Notes: generated by a model not told the origin, from the letters alone. Counted from the stretch's first letter, positions 6,768-16,287 are shown. The stretch is 64,000 nt of DNA from Thiomicrospira pelophila DSM 1534 (GCF_000711195.1 NZ_JOMR01000001.1:1178001-1242000), one strand, 5' to 3'. Numbers and translations are program-made.

Positions 6768-7970
6768 GTGATTACTTTTAACTTCAATTTCAAACAGCCC
6801 AGCATTCTCAGGAATATGTTTTTGGCCTTTTTAGGCTTTGGGATCATCATGGGCTTAGTGTTTCCGATTTTTGCCGATCTGTTTGTGGAATGGAAACCAG
6901 GCATGTTGATTTGGTTTGTGATCGCCTGTATTGCGGCGGGTGTGAGTATTGGATTATTTAACTTTTGGTTATTAAACAAGATGTTACTTAAGCGTCTTCA
7001 ACGTATTGGTGAGGTCGCAAAGTCTATCAGCAATAATGATATTTCGGTTCAGTGCACATTTAATAGCCATGACTTTATTGGTGAGATGGCTGACAGTTTT
7101 AATATCATGACGCATAACTTGCGTTTTATGGTGCAAAAGATTTACGACGTATCGTCGCAGATGAACCATGCTGCATTAACCATGTTGAATGAAGTGGAAG
7201 TGACACAGAAAGACGTGGATGTACAAAAACAAGATACTAAAAAAATGGTGCAGGCCATGCAGTCTATGCGTGAGGCTTTAGAAAAGGTTTCTATTCAGGC
7301 AAAAGACGCTTTAAATGCGGCCGAGGTCGCGAATAAAGAATCACAACAGGGTCGTCAAAACGTAGAAAACTCGACACGTTCAATTAATGAGCTAGCCAAT
7401 CAAGTGGATGCCGCCGCTGAGGTGATTAAGCGCCTAGAAAAGGATAGCGTTAATATTTCGAATGTACTGGGTGTGATTCAAGACATTGCCGAACAAACCA
7501 ATTTATTAGCGTTAAATGCGGCGATAGAAGCCGCGCGCGCAGGTGAGCATGGGCGAGGTTTTGCGGTGGTGGCCGATGAGGTGCGTGTTCTTGCCAGCCG
7601 TACCCAAGAATCGACTTTGGAAATTGAAGCGACCATTTCACACCTTGCAAAAGTGTCAAGAGAAGCGGCCAAAGTAATGTCAGAAGGGCGCGAACAAGCA
7701 CACTTAAGTGTTCAGCAAGCCAACACAGCTGGCCAGTCGTTAACCTCGATTGAAAAAGCGGTTTCTACGATTAATCAAAAGAACTCACAGATTGTAGAAT
7801 CGAGCCTTCAGCAGTCTAAACACGCTGACTTGGTGGATAGTAATTTAAATAAAGTCAGTGATGCGTCAGAGAAGGTTGTTAAGAGCGCACACAAGACACT
7901 GGATGCGAGTAATCAGGTTGGTCAGCTAGCGAATCAGTTAAGCCAGTTAATTGGCATGTTTAGAGTTTAA
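6768..7970 (+). CDS. Methyl-accepting chemotaxis protein without periplasmic domain
   Basis: The 400-residue protein has two membrane helices (about 11-37 and 44-68) separated by only a few residues (VEWKPG), then a HAMP linker and a long signalling domain. The hairpin tip [19 protein letters not shown] and [17 protein letters not shown] are the conserved contact region for CheA and CheW. With no ligand-binding domain outside the membrane, it must sense an internal or membrane-borne signal. The GTG start at 6768 is chosen because CTGGAG lies about 7 bases upstream. It is a single gene, followed by a strong terminator shared with efp. No other chemotaxis gene is nearby. Confidence 0.92.
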   Translation: MITFNFNFKQPSILRNMFLAFLGFGIIMGLVFPIFADLFVEWKPGMLIWFVIACIAAGVSIGLFNFWLLNKMLLKRLQRIGEVAKSISNNDISVQCTFNSHDFIGEMADSFNIMTHNLRFMVQKIYDVSSQMNHAALTMLNEVEVTQKDVDVQKQDTKKMVQAMQSMREALEKVSIQAKDALNAAEVANKESQQGRQNVENSTRSINELANQVDAAAEVIKRLEKDSVNISNVLGVIQDIAEQTNLLALNAAIEAARAGEHGRGFAVVADEVRVLASRTQESTLEIEATISHLAKVSREAAKVMSEGREQAHLSVQQANTAGQSLTSIEKAVSTINQKNSQIVESSLQQSKHADLVDSNLNKVSDASEKVVKSAHKTLDASNQVGQLANQLSQLIGMFRV

Positions 7971-8010
7971 ATACGCTAGATGAAGTTGTGATTAGATTTT
8001 TTTGCCCAAT

Positions 8011-8039
8011 AAAAATGCCCCAATTAATGGGGCATTTTT
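8011..8039. terminator. Bidirectional terminator between MCP gene and efp
   Basis: AAAAATGCCCC pairs with GGGGCATTTTT around a 7-base loop, with T runs on both sides. It lies between the two convergent genes. Confidence 0.85.
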
Positions 8040-8064
8040 ATTTTTGCGTTTGAAGCGTTACGAA

Positions 8065-8625
8065 TTAAGCGCGTTTGCGGAATTCGTTTGTGCGAGTATC
8101 GATTTCGATTTTATCACCAATCTCAACAAACGCGGCCACTTGTAGTTCTGCACCGTTATGTAGGCGAGCCACTTTCATCACTTTACCTGACGTGTCGCCA
8201 CGAGCGGCCGGCTCGGTGTAAGCCACTTCACGCACGATGATGATCGGCATTTCGATCGAAATTGGCTTTTCGTTATAGAAGGTTACTTCACACTGGTCTT
8301 CCATGCCGTCTTCGATGTAGTTTAAAGCGTCACCTAGGTTTTCTTTTTCAACTTCGTATTGGTTGTATTCTTCGTCCATGAAAACGTACAAAGGATCAGC
8401 GAAGTAGCTATAAGTACAAGCTTTCTTCTCAAGAATAACTTGGTCGAACTTATCGTCTGCTTTATAAACCTGCTCACTCGCGCTGCCGTTCAGTAGGTTT
8501 TTCATTTTCATTTTAACGACCGCAGAGTTACGGCCAGACTTGTTAAATTCGGTCTTTAAAATAACCATTGGCTCATCGCCAACCATAATCACGTTACCAA
8601 CGCGAAACTCTTGTGCTGTTTTCAT
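8065..8625 (-). CDS. efp: Elongation factor P
   Basis: This 186-residue protein is EF-P, which binds stalled ribosomes beside the P-site tRNA and helps make peptide bonds in proline runs. The loop that reaches the peptidyl-transferase centre reads NKSGRNS with Arg32 at its tip, not the lysine found in E. coli. Arg32 EF-P is activated by rhamnose addition by EarP, and the earP gene lies directly upstream on the same strand, so the pair is internally consistent. AGGAAAC precedes the ATG. The three-domain length is normal. Confidence 0.96.
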   Translation of the reverse strand: MKTAQEFRVGNVIMVGDEPMVILKTEFNKSGRNSAVVKMKMKNLLNGSASEQVYKADDKFDQVILEKKACTYSYFADPLYVFMDEEYNQYEVEKENLGDALNYIEDGMEDQCEVTFYNEKPISIEMPIIIVREVAYTEPAARGDTSGKVMKVARLHNGAELQVAAFVEIGDKIEIDTRTNEFRKRA

Positions 8626-8657
8626 GCTTGTTTCCTAAAAATTTAAAAATCGCCGCA

Positions 8658-9794
8658 TTATACCTTGCTTTTAGCAAACTTGACTAGATTTGCGCTAAGT
8701 TCGCCTAAACTTTCTAAGTGATTTATCCAGTTTTCGGCATGCTGATTTAAACTTGGCCATTGTTGCATTAACAAGTGCCAGGCCTGGTGCTCGATTTTTT
8801 GGTGGTTCCAACTTTGATTAAAGCTTATAAGAGCTTGTTTTGCAGCGGGATTTAAGGTATGACTATAGACGTCAAAAAATGCATTTAACTTAGTCCAGTG
8901 CGCATCGTCTTCTGTTGGGTAGATGTGCCAAACAAACGGTTTACCGGCCCATTGGGCACGCACTAAAGATTCTTCGCCACGCACAAAATTAAGGTCGCAT
9001 AGCCATAACAAGTGGTCATATTGAGATTGGGGTAAAAACGGCAGAATATGCAAACGCATTTGACCTTGTTGTATTGAATCTCCAGCTTTTAGCGGTTGAT
9101 TAAAATAAGCTTGCGCGCTGCTTAATAATCGACCTTGCGGCAAATACACCTCAATCGGTTGTTCACTTTTCGCCCAGTTATCAAAAAGCGAGGCTAATGC
9201 TTTGTTTTCATAAGCGAAAAGCGAGACCTTAAAGCTGTTTTGAATCGGTTCGGGTAAACCAATTTCAGATAACCAGGCCTTTATGCCCGTATGGTGGTGA
9301 CGGCTTATAAATTGCGCGCGACGTTGCAATAAATCAGCTTCGCGCATTAAGCCACCGGTGCCTGATAGGATGCTGGGAAAAAAGAAAGTTTTATCTAGTC
9401 CGTTGGCTTGTTTAGATGGTAAACCGTGAAAGTCTTGCACCCAGGGTTCGGCACTGAAATACTCCAGGTTAATCCAAATGGGTTTGGATATTTTCATTTG
9501 TTCGACATAGTCGCTCGGCAATTCACAACCAAAGGCTTCAATCACCACCTCACCAGGCCTGGTGCTTAGATCGTAGTTTAAATGCTGAACTTCAATTTGC
9601 TGGATAAATTGTTGGTTTAAAACCGGATCGGTTTCAGGCACGAGGGTGTGCAAGGCATTCAAATCATCTACAAATAAACGTACGTTTTGCTGAAAGTCGT
9701 GACGCAGGATTTTCGCCAAACGCCAACTGACACCAATATCGCCATAATTGTCGATGACAGTGCAAAAAATATCCCAATTTAATTGTGTTTGCAT
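8658..9794 (-). CDS. earP: EF-P arginine rhamnosyltransferase EarP
   Basis: The 378-residue protein is EarP (DUF2331). It shows the N-terminal motif DIFCTVIDNYGDIGVSWRL and the C-terminal nucleotide-sugar site VRGEESLVRAQWAGKPF. EarP has a GT-B fold and transfers rhamnose from dTDP-beta-L-rhamnose to Arg32 of EF-P. The family usually has RGEDSFVRAQW, so Glu-Ser-Leu here is a mild variation. The gene contains two iterated palindromes (8777 region read as HQAWH, 9552-9563 read as TRPGE). It starts divergently from yigZ and is followed 32 bases later by efp. Confidence 0.95.
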   Translation of the reverse strand: MQTQLNWDIFCTVIDNYGDIGVSWRLAKILRHDFQQNVRLFVDDLNALHTLVPETDPVLNQQFIQQIEVQHLNYDLSTRPGEVVIEAFGCELPSDYVEQMKISKPIWINLEYFSAEPWVQDFHGLPSKQANGLDKTFFFPSILSGTGGLMREADLLQRRAQFISRHHHTGIKAWLSEIGLPEPIQNSFKVSLFAYENKALASLFDNWAKSEQPIEVYLPQGRLLSSAQAYFNQPLKAGDSIQQGQMRLHILPFLPQSQYDHLLWLCDLNFVRGEESLVRAQWAGKPFVWHIYPTEDDAHWTKLNAFFDVYSHTLNPAAKQALISFNQSWNHQKIEHQAWHLLMQQWPSLNQHAENWINHLESLGELSANLVKFAKSKV

Positions 9795-9798
9795 AACA

Positions 9799-9810
9799 AC
9801 CAGGCCTGGT
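9799..9810. repeat. ACCAGGCCTGGT iterated palindrome (intergenic)
   Basis: Full 12-bp palindrome five bases upstream of the earP start codon, in the divergent earP-yigZ spacer. Confidence 0.95.
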
Positions 9811-9902
9811 ATCGTGAACGAGAGGCTATTTTACGTGAAAACCATTTGCGTATCACAAGGCTTTGTCTTAGGCTATGGCAAATTTTTAAAATAACGAATC
9901 AC

Positions 9903-10499
9903 ATGAGTTACCCAATTCCGGCTGAGCGTGGCCGCGCTGAGATTGAAATTAAAAAAAGCCGATTTATCGCTTATGCGGATTTGGTTGAAACCCGTGCGCA
10001 GGCGATGACGATGCTGGAAGAACTGAAAGCCGATTATCCTGACGCACGTCATCATTGTTGGGCCTATTTGTTGGGTGATCCAAATTGCGCGTCGAATGCG
10101 GGCATGGGCGATGATGGCGAGCCCTCGGGCACGGCGGGTAAACCAATTTTAAATGTGCTGCAGCATAAGGGTGTGGGCGATGTGATGCTGGTCGTGGTGC
10201 GCTACTTTGGTGGCATCAAACTGGGTGCGGGTGGTTTAACACGAGCTTATAGTCAAGCGGCGCAAGCGGTGATGGCCGATTTGCCGATACAAACCTTTGA
10301 AGCTCAACTCACCTTACAGCTTGAGTGTGGTTTTGGCGATGAGCAGGTGATTCGACACCAACTTGAATTACTAAACGGGTCGATTTTACAAACCGAATAC
10401 AGCGAACAAGTGCGGTTAGAGGTGCAATTGCCGCTGGCCTCACAAGGCGAATTCGAGGCATTTTTGGCCAACCGAAAAATACAAATTCTTGATCAATAA
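9903..10499 (+). CDS. yigZ: YigZ/IMPACT family protein
   Basis: The 198-residue protein has the UPF0029/IMPACT signature: KKSRFIAY, then HHCWAYLLG, DDGEPSGTAGKPIL and VVVRYFGGIKLGAGGL. The C-terminal ferredoxin-like half is also present. The family is related to the eukaryotic translation regulator IMPACT, and E. coli YigZ structures suggest nucleic-acid binding, but its role is not settled. The frame is open further upstream into earP, but residue 1 is best placed at the ATG at 9903, which gives the normal length. No ribosome binding site is visible, and a possible promoter (TTGTCT, 18 bases, TAAAAT at 9863-9892) would give an almost leaderless message. Confidence 0.9.
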   Translation: MSYPIPAERGRAEIEIKKSRFIAYADLVETRAQAMTMLEELKADYPDARHHCWAYLLGDPNCASNAGMGDDGEPSGTAGKPILNVLQHKGVGDVMLVVVRYFGGIKLGAGGLTRAYSQAAQAVMADLPIQTFEAQLTLQLECGFGDEQVIRHQLELLNGSILQTEYSEQVRLEVQLPLASQGEFEAFLANRKIQILDQ

Positions 10500-10516
10500 A
10501 ATAATAAGAGAGAACC

Positions 10517-12817
10517 ATGAACAGTTTGAATTTTGCGCAGATTATTGCAGATGAGTTAAAGGTTAAGTCAAACCAAGTGGAGGCGGCTATCGCGTTATTA
10601 AGCGATGGCGCTACGGTGCCCTTTATTTCGCGTTATCGTAAAGAAGCAACGCAAGGGTTGGACGATATCCAACTGCGTCAGCTCGAGACACGCTTGGGCT
10701 ATTTAACCAGTCTGCAAGAACGCAAACAAACCATTCTCAAAAGTTTAGAAGCGCAACAAAAACTGACGCCGGAATTAGAAAAGGCGGTGGCCAACACCCA
10801 AAGCAAGACCGAGTTGGAAGATATTTATCGACCTTATAAACTCACCCGTAACTCAAAAGCTTTAAAAGCCAAAGAAGCCGGGCTTGATCCGTTGGCGCAG
10901 GCGTTGTTAGCCAATCCAAAACTTGATCCGCTAGCTGAGGCACAAGCCTATATTAATGTCGAAAAAGGCATTGAAACCGCGGAAGCGGCATTAAGTGGCG
11001 CGCAGGATATTTTGACCGAGCAACTGTCGCAACCACCAGGCCTGGTGGCCGAGTTGCGTGAAACCCTGTGGCGAGAAGGGGTGGTGACCAGCCGTTTGGT
11101 TAAAGGGCAGGTGGATGAAGGCGAAAAGTTTAAAGACTATTATGAGTATGAAGAACCGATTCGTAAGATTCCTTCGCACCGTGCTTTGGCGTTGTTCCGT
11201 GGAGAACAGGCTGGGGTTCTTAAACTCAAGCTGGAATTGCCGCAGGTAGAATCTACCAGCTCTCATCCATTCTTAGCGCGCATTCAGCAGTTTCATCAAT
11301 TGCAGTTTGAGCGTTTACCGAGCCAAACCTTTTTTAGTCAGGTTATTCACCAGGTCTGGCGCTTAAAGTTGGCCAAGTCACTCGAAACCGAACTGTTTAG
11401 TCGTTTGCGTGAAATGGCTGAACAGGGCGCGATAGACGTGTTTGCGCATAATTTAAAAGATTTATTATTGGCCGCACCCGCGGGCGCCAAGGTCACGTTA
11501 GCGCTTGATCCGGGGTTTCGTACCGGCGTAAAACTGGCGTTAGTTGATCAAACCGGTAAATTTTTACATCATGGCGTCATTTATCCGCATGCGCCGCAAA
11601 GCCAGTGGGATCAAAGTAAACAAACACTGGCCACGCTGATTAAAGATTACGGCGTTGAGTTGGTTAGCATTGGCAACGGCACCGCCTCACGCGAAACCGA
11701 GCAGCTTGTAAATGAGGTTTTAAACCAAAATAAGTTCTCTAATACCCAGAAAGTGGTGGTATCAGAAGCCGGCGCTTCTGTGTACTCGGCTTCTGAAATG
11801 GCTCAGCAAGAGTTTCCACAACTGGATGTAACGGTTCGCGGTGCGATTTCGATTGGCCGCCGCTTGCAAGATCCGCTTGCCGAGTTAGTTAAGATTGATC
11901 CAAAAGCGATTGGTGTGGGCCAATATCAGCATGACGTGAACCAAACGGCTTTGGCACAATCCCTACAGAATACGGTAGAGGATTGTGTGAACTCCGTTGG
12001 GGTGGATTTAAATACCGCGTCTAGCGCCTTGTTAAGTTATGTATCGGGCTTGTCGTCGCGTTTGGCGCAAGAAATTGTGAATTGGCGTGATGAAAATGGG
12101 TCGTTTCGTAATCGTCAGCAATTAAAGAAAGTACCACGTTTAGGGCCAAAAGCGTTTGAGCAGTGTGCTGGGTTTTTACGAATTCGCGAAGGTGAGCATC
12201 CATTGGATCAATCAGCGGTGCATCCTGAATCTTATGAGATTGTTGAACAAATGGCCAAAAAACTGAGTGTGGATTTAGCGCAATTAATTGGTCAGCCTGA
12301 GCAGGTAAAACGCATTAACGCAACCGAGTTTGTAAATGAAAACATAGGCTTAATGACGCTACGTGATATTTTATCTGAACTTGAAAAACCCGGGCGAGAT
12401 CCGCGTCCGACGTTTAAAACGGTTGAATTTAACGACGCGATTACGGAAATTAAAGACTTATCACCAGGCCTGGTGCTTGAAGGTGTGGTGACGAACGTCA
12501 CGCATTTTGGCGCATTTGTGGATGTCGGTGTGCATCAGGATGGTTTGGTGCATATCTCACACCTATCGAATGGCTTTGTCAGCGACCCACACACCATTGT
12601 GAAAGCCGGACAAATTGTGAAGGTGACGGTTTTGGAGGTGGATGAAGCGCGCAAACGTATAAGTTTGTCGATGAAAACCGCACCGAATGTAACCGAGAAG
12701 GGCGTTGCCGGTGCTCAAACCGCAACCAAATCTAAACAAGCGACACCGAAGCCATCACCAAACAATAACAGCATGGGCACACTTGCGGACAAGTTCGCCC
12801 AATTGAAACGTAATTAA
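10517..12817 (+). CDS. tex: Tex RNA-binding transcription accessory protein
   Basis: The 766-residue protein matches Tex over its full length. It has an N-terminal helical region (RYRKEATQGLDD), a YqgF-like RNase H fold (ALDPGFRTGVKLA near residue 330), helix-hairpin-helix repeats (around 495-560) and a C-terminal S1 domain (LEGVVTNVTHFGAFVDVGV, about 652-720). Tex proteins bind structured nucleic acids and influence transcription and virulence gene expression. The gene carries two iterated palindromes, read as PGLV at 11035-11046 and directly before the S1 domain at 12463-12474. It follows yigZ by 17 bases with a good ribosome binding site (GAGAG). Confidence 0.95.
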   Translation: MNSLNFAQIIADELKVKSNQVEAAIALLSDGATVPFISRYRKEATQGLDDIQLRQLETRLGYLTSLQERKQTILKSLEAQQKLTPELEKAVANTQSKTELEDIYRPYKLTRNSKALKAKEAGLDPLAQALLANPKLDPLAEAQAYINVEKGIETAEAALSGAQDILTEQLSQPPGLVAELRETLWREGVVTSRLVKGQVDEGEKFKDYYEYEEPIRKIPSHRALALFRGEQAGVLKLKLELPQVESTSSHPFLARIQQFHQLQFERLPSQTFFSQVIHQVWRLKLAKSLETELFSRLREMAEQGAIDVFAHNLKDLLLAAPAGAKVTLALDPGFRTGVKLALVDQTGKFLHHGVIYPHAPQSQWDQSKQTLATLIKDYGVELVSIGNGTASRETEQLVNEVLNQNKFSNTQKVVVSEAGASVYSASEMAQQEFPQLDVTVRGAISIGRRLQDPLAELVKIDPKAIGVGQYQHDVNQTALAQSLQNTVEDCVNSVGVDLNTASSALLSYVSGLSSRLAQEIVNWRDENGSFRNRQQLKKVPRLGPKAFEQCAGFLRIREGEHPLDQSAVHPESYEIVEQMAKKLSVDLAQLIGQPEQVKRINATEFVNENIGLMTLRDILSELEKPGRDPRPTFKTVEFNDAITEIKDLSPGLVLEGVVTNVTHFGAFVDVGVHQDGLVHISHLSNGFVSDPHTIVKAGQIVKVTVLEVDEARKRISLSMKTAPNVTEKGVAGAQTATKSKQATPKPSPNNNSMGTLADKFAQLKRN

Positions 12818-12824
12818 TCTTATC

Positions 12825-13409
12825 TTAAATCGCTTTTTTACCAAGTTGCAACAAGGTCTCTAACCAGGCCTGGTTCATATGTGGCTTGGTTTTTCCCATA
12901 AAACCAATCAAGGTTTCGCCGGATATTTTTATACCACTAAACTTAAGGATGTTTCGCTTAAAGCTTTTTAAGCTATGCGCGCCATAAAACCAACGATAAA
13001 TAAACGCCGGCATGCCCATGGTCACCACTATTCGAGCAGTTTTACCTTTGAGTAATCCACCTTTTCGTTGTTCGTCATCCGCTTTGCCTATCGCGAAGCC
13101 GGGTCGAAACACCTGCTCTAAAAAGGCTTTTAAAATCGCGGGCATATCGCCTAACCATAACGGATATATAAACACCAAATGATCGGCTTGCTCAATCGCT
13201 TGTTGGGCAGGTTTTAAGGTTGGTGGAATGTCACCATGCTCAAACTCTTCATCGGACTTTAACCAGGGAAAATCTAAACGGGCGACTTGAATAATCTGCA
13301 CTTGATGACCCGCTTCGTGTGCACCGTCAAGATACTGTTGCGCCAAGGCATGGCCAAAATGGGCATGAGTATTATCAGGATGACCTTGAATAATCACGAT
13401 ATTTTTCAT
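12825..13409 (-). CDS. NAD(P)H-dependent flavin oxidoreductase (KefF/MdaB type)
   Basis: The 194-residue protein has a flavodoxin-like fold: IIQGHPDNTHAHFG at the N terminus, then DHLVFIYPLWLGDMPAILKAFLEQVF, the FMN/FAD-binding core of the flavodoxin-2 family. Relatives include KefF, MdaB and NQO1-like quinone reductases that move two electrons to quinones and avoid radicals. The exact substrate is unknown. It faces tex tail to tail with 7 bases between. One palindrome (12863-12874) encodes NQAW near the C terminus. Confidence 0.85.
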   Translation of the reverse strand: MKNIVIIQGHPDNTHAHFGHALAQQYLDGAHEAGHQVQIIQVARLDFPWLKSDEEFEHGDIPPTLKPAQQAIEQADHLVFIYPLWLGDMPAILKAFLEQVFRPGFAIGKADDEQRKGGLLKGKTARIVVTMGMPAFIYRWFYGAHSLKSFKRNILKFSGIKISGETLIGFMGKTKPHMNQAWLETLLQLGKKAI

Positions 13410-13465
13410 ACTAGTCTCCGTTTAATAATGAAACGAAACTTGAATGTACCAGTGATTTGAATTGA

Positions 13466-13505
13466 AAACCAGCCCTGCAAACAATGAACATTGTTAGGCT
13501 GGTTT
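13466..13505 (-). terminator. Terminator after the nitroreductase gene
   Basis: On the minus strand AAACCAGCC pairs with GGCTGGTTTT, with an inner AACAATG/CATTGTT stem, and is followed by T-rich sequence. Confidence 0.7.
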
Positions 13506-13512
13506 GGTAAAT

Positions 13513-14166
13513 TTAAACTTCAGTAATAATCTGATCTTCAGGCCAGCGCGATTTCGGCAGGGTGGCGTTAAAGTCATTTTCTTGTTTATAACCTAATGAG
13601 ACCACGGCCAGGGCTTTGTAACCCTGACTTGGTAGATCAAATTCTTCATCCAATACTTCGGTATCCACCCCTTCGATCGGTACGGCATCTAGGCCTAGAG
13701 CGCCCGCACCTAATAGCAAAGCGCCCATATTTAAGTAGACTTGTTTTTCCATCCAGCATTGGGTGTCGTGCCAGTTTACGCGGTGTAGGTCAGCATAAAA
13801 GGTTCGAACAGCATTCACCTTATCTTTCATTTCTTGAGAGTCAATACGGCCATCTGATTCTTCTTGGTTAGTGATAGCGTGTATATAGTCGTCGGTGAAG
13901 TCGGTTTTGACACAGTAAACAATAGTATGCGAACCGTTTAGGATTTTTGATTCGTTCGCTACATAAGAACCCTGCGCCGACTTCGCGATACGCGCTTTGC
14001 CTTCATCTGTGCCACTGATAATAAAGTGCCAAGGCTGTGAGTTGACACTGGATGGACTTAAGCGTAGTAGGGCTTTGATTTGCGCCAGATCCGAATCTGA
14101 AATACGGCGAGTTTTATCAAATTTTTTGGTGGAGTAACGTGTTTGTGCAATTTCAACTATATTCAT
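13513..14166 (-). CDS. nfsB: Oxygen-insensitive NAD(P)H nitroreductase
   Basis: The 217-residue protein belongs to the NfsB group of nitroreductases. It has RYSTKKFDKTRRIS at the N terminus, LRLSPSSVNSQPWHF (FMN phosphate and ring contacts), and the C-terminal VVSLGYKQENDFN. These homodimeric FMN enzymes reduce nitroaromatics, quinones and dihydropteridine with NAD(P)H. Length equals that of E. coli NfsB. It is followed by its own terminator and lies beside another flavin reductase gene on the same strand, but the spacing (103 bases with the terminator) argues for separate transcription. Confidence 0.92.
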   Translation of the reverse strand: MNIVEIAQTRYSTKKFDKTRRISDSDLAQIKALLRLSPSSVNSQPWHFIISGTDEGKARIAKSAQGSYVANESKILNGSHTIVYCVKTDFTDDYIHAITNQEESDGRIDSQEMKDKVNAVRTFYADLHRVNWHDTQCWMEKQVYLNMGALLLGAGALGLDAVPIEGVDTEVLDEEFDLPSQGYKALAVVSLGYKQENDFNATLPKSRWPEDQIITEV

Positions 14167-14207
14167 TTCGATCGCCTTTAAGTGTTCAATAGTGTATTTA
14201 AAACCAA

Positions 14208-14906
14208 TTATAGTAAGCTTATATCGTCGTATGTCTGCTGTTTGAAACAGGTCGCGATTAAGCGTTGCGCCGCGGATTCCACGGTTTCGTTTTGGCAGGG
14301 CGGTTCGCCTGGATAGAGTTTGGAGCGTAAGTGGCTGGCGAGCGCAGGGAAGTGCGCAATTACACCTTGAAGGTTTGCGTTTTCTTCTACCACTAGCTGA
14401 GTGAGTTGTTCTAAACCGGCTTTAGCCACGGCATAAGCGCCATAATATTGTTGATTATTTTTTACCGCTTGGTCAGAAATAGTCACCAACCAGGCCTGGT
14501 TACTAGCTTTTAGCTTCGGTAGGCAGGTTTGAATCAAATGGAAGTTAGCATTTAAGTTGGTTTGCATCACTTCGTACCATTGCATGGGATCAAAGTGTTC
14601 AATTGGCGTTAAAGCTGGCAAAATGGCGGCGTTTAAAAACAAGCCATCCAGTTGGCTGAATTCATTTAAACCTTCGGCCAATTGTTCAAATTCGGCTTGA
14701 GCAGAGCCGGTTAAATTCATGGGGAACAAAAAAACATTATTCCAACCGCTGGCATCGAGTTCGTCATAGAGTTTATTCAGCGCTTTAAGATCGCTATCAA
14801 GCAAAATCAATTGATGCTGTTCGCCATTCAAATGTTGCGCTAATGCACGCCCCAAACCATTGGCGGCGCCGGTAATTAAAAAGGTTTTTTTCGGTTGTAA
14901 ATCCAT
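14208..14906 (-). CDS. Short-chain dehydrogenase, YciK-like
   Basis: The 232-residue protein is a classical SDR: glycine motif TGAANGLG at residues 12-19, LNAAIL near residue 90, a Ser in the VTISD segment and YGAYAVAKAG with catalytic Tyr and Lys. It resembles YciK, a gene often found after ubiG and gph in gammaproteobacteria; the substrate is unknown. Its ATG overlaps the gph stop by one base, so translation is likely coupled. One palindrome (14489-14500) is read as NQAW before beta-5. Confidence 0.85.
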   Translation of the reverse strand: MDLQPKKTFLITGAANGLGRALAQHLNGEQHQLILLDSDLKALNKLYDELDASGWNNVFLFPMNLTGSAQAEFEQLAEGLNEFSQLDGLFLNAAILPALTPIEHFDPMQWYEVMQTNLNANFHLIQTCLPKLKASNQAWLVTISDQAVKNNQQYYGAYAVAKAGLEQLTQLVVEENANLQGVIAHFPALASHLRSKLYPGEPPCQNETVESAAQRLIATCFKQQTYDDISLL

Positions 14907-15571
14907 TAGTTAAAACGCTCTTTTAGAAACTGAGTAATGTCATATGGCGTGCGGAAAAGAAAATCAGCTTGATCTAAGTTGTCGATTTTATCTTCAGGTA
15001 AGTAGCCAAATAAGGCCGCGCCGGTTTGCATGCGGGCGTTGATGCCGGCTTCGATATCACGCGGATGATCGCCTAGATACAAACACTTTTCGGGCGCAAA
15101 ACCGCATTGTTCAGCAGCCAACCACATGGGTTCTGGGTTGGGTTTGCGAATGGGTAAGGTATCGCCACACACAATACTTTGGGGTGCACTGGGGAAGTCA
15201 AAGTTTTTTAGTAAATGATGCGTTAATTTTTCTGGCTTATTGGTGACGATGCCCCAAGGAATGTTTTTTTCCGCCAAGTGCACCAGGCCTGGTAGTAAGC
15301 CTGGGAAGACTTGGGTATGCAAGGCAATATGATCGTGATAATTGGCTAAAAACTGTTGGCGGCGTTGTTCGAATAAAGCATCATCGGCCTCTGGAAAAGC
15401 AAGGCGGGTAAGGGCGGCACCGCCTTGCGATACCGTATTGCGAACTTCGGCATAACCCGGTGGGGTTTGGCCTAGCTCAGCGCAAGTTAAGTTTAAGGCA
15501 TAGCTAAAATCGTATGAGGTATCTAGCAAGGTGCCGTCTAGGTCGAATAAAATGCAATCAATTTGGGTCAT
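14906..15571 (-). CDS. gph: Phosphoglycolate phosphatase, HAD family
   Basis: The 221-residue protein has the HAD motifs: FDLDGTLLDTS at residues 8-18, VTNKPEK for motif II, KPNPEPM for the motif III lysine and YLGDHPRDIEAG for motif IV. The cap is of the Gph type. Gph dephosphorylates 2-phosphoglycolate, made by Rubisco oxygenation or DNA repair. In an autotroph the first source would matter most, but Rubisco is not in this window. It sits 8 bases after ubiG and overlaps the SDR gene. One palindrome (15282-15293) is read as PGLV. Confidence 0.9.
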   Translation of the reverse strand: MTQIDCILFDLDGTLLDTSYDFSYALNLTCAELGQTPPGYAEVRNTVSQGGAALTRLAFPEADDALFEQRRQQFLANYHDHIALHTQVFPGLLPGLVHLAEKNIPWGIVTNKPEKLTHHLLKNFDFPSAPQSIVCGDTLPIRKPNPEPMWLAAEQCGFAPEKCLYLGDHPRDIEAGINARMQTGAALFGYLPEDKIDNLDQADFLFRTPYDITQFLKERFN

Positions 15572-15579
15572 GGTTTGGG

Positions 15580-16287
15580 TTAATCCAGCTTTTGAAAGGC
15601 CATTAAGTAGTTAATGTCGAGATTATGACTTAAAGCATAGTGTTTAAATAGGGGGTTAAAATCAATACCGGCGGAGTCAATTAAAGTTAAACCAGCACCA
15701 CGTGCCATCTCACTCAACTCACTCGGTTTGATAAACTTATCATGCTGATGGGTACCTTTAGGGACCAGGTTTAATACATATTCCGCTGCCAGTACACCTA
15801 ATAGATAGGATTTAGTGGTACGATTCAAGGTCGAGAAAAACACATACCCACCAGGCCTGGTGGCATGGGTCGCTGCTTTAATAATGGCTTGCGGGTTGGG
15901 AACATGTTCCAACATTTCCATGCAAGTTACCACATCATAATGCTCGGGGTGCTGTTGTGCGTGATCTTCGGCTGAGATAAGTTGATAGTCTAATTCGACG
16001 CCAGCATCTAAACTGTGTAATTTGGCCACGTTTAAAACATCTTCTGCCAAATCTATTCCCGTCACATTAGCGCCCAATTTGGCCATGGATTCGCTTAAAA
16101 TACCACCACCACACCCAATATCTAAGATGGTTTGGCCAGACAAGGACACATGGCGCTGCATAAACTCCAGTCTCAATGGGTTAATTTTATGCAGGGCACC
16201 AAACTCTCCCTCGGTATCCCACCAAGTTTGCGCATGTTGGTTAAAATTGTGCAACTCTTGTTGATCAAAATTGTCTGAGACGTTCAT
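15580..16287 (-). CDS. ubiG: Ubiquinone biosynthesis O-methyltransferase UbiG
   Basis: The 235-residue protein has the UbiG hallmarks: WWDTEGEFGALHKINPLRL near the N terminus, motif I ILDIGCGGGILSE, and MEMLEHVPNP. UbiG methylates two phenolic hydroxyls in ubiquinone synthesis at the inner membrane. The gene heads ubiG-gph-yciK, a common gammaproteobacterial order. The conserved TRPGG loop after motif III is encoded by an iterated palindrome (15850-15861). Confidence 0.96.
   Translation of the reverse strand: MNVSDNFDQQELHNFNQHAQTWWDTEGEFGALHKINPLRLEFMQRHVSLSGQTILDIGCGGGILSESMAKLGANVTGIDLAEDVLNVAKLHSLDAGVELDYQLISAEDHAQQHPEHYDVVTCMEMLEHVPNPQAIIKAATHATRPGGYVFFSTLNRTTKSYLLGVLAAEYVLNLVPKGTHQHDKFIKPSELSEMARGAGLTLIDSAGIDFNPLFKHYALSHNLDINYLMAFQKLD

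Noticed and set aside
9783-9902. A longer YigZ start reaching into earP
   Set aside because: The extra 40 residues have no homology pattern and cross the earP start; the ATG at 9903 gives the normal length.
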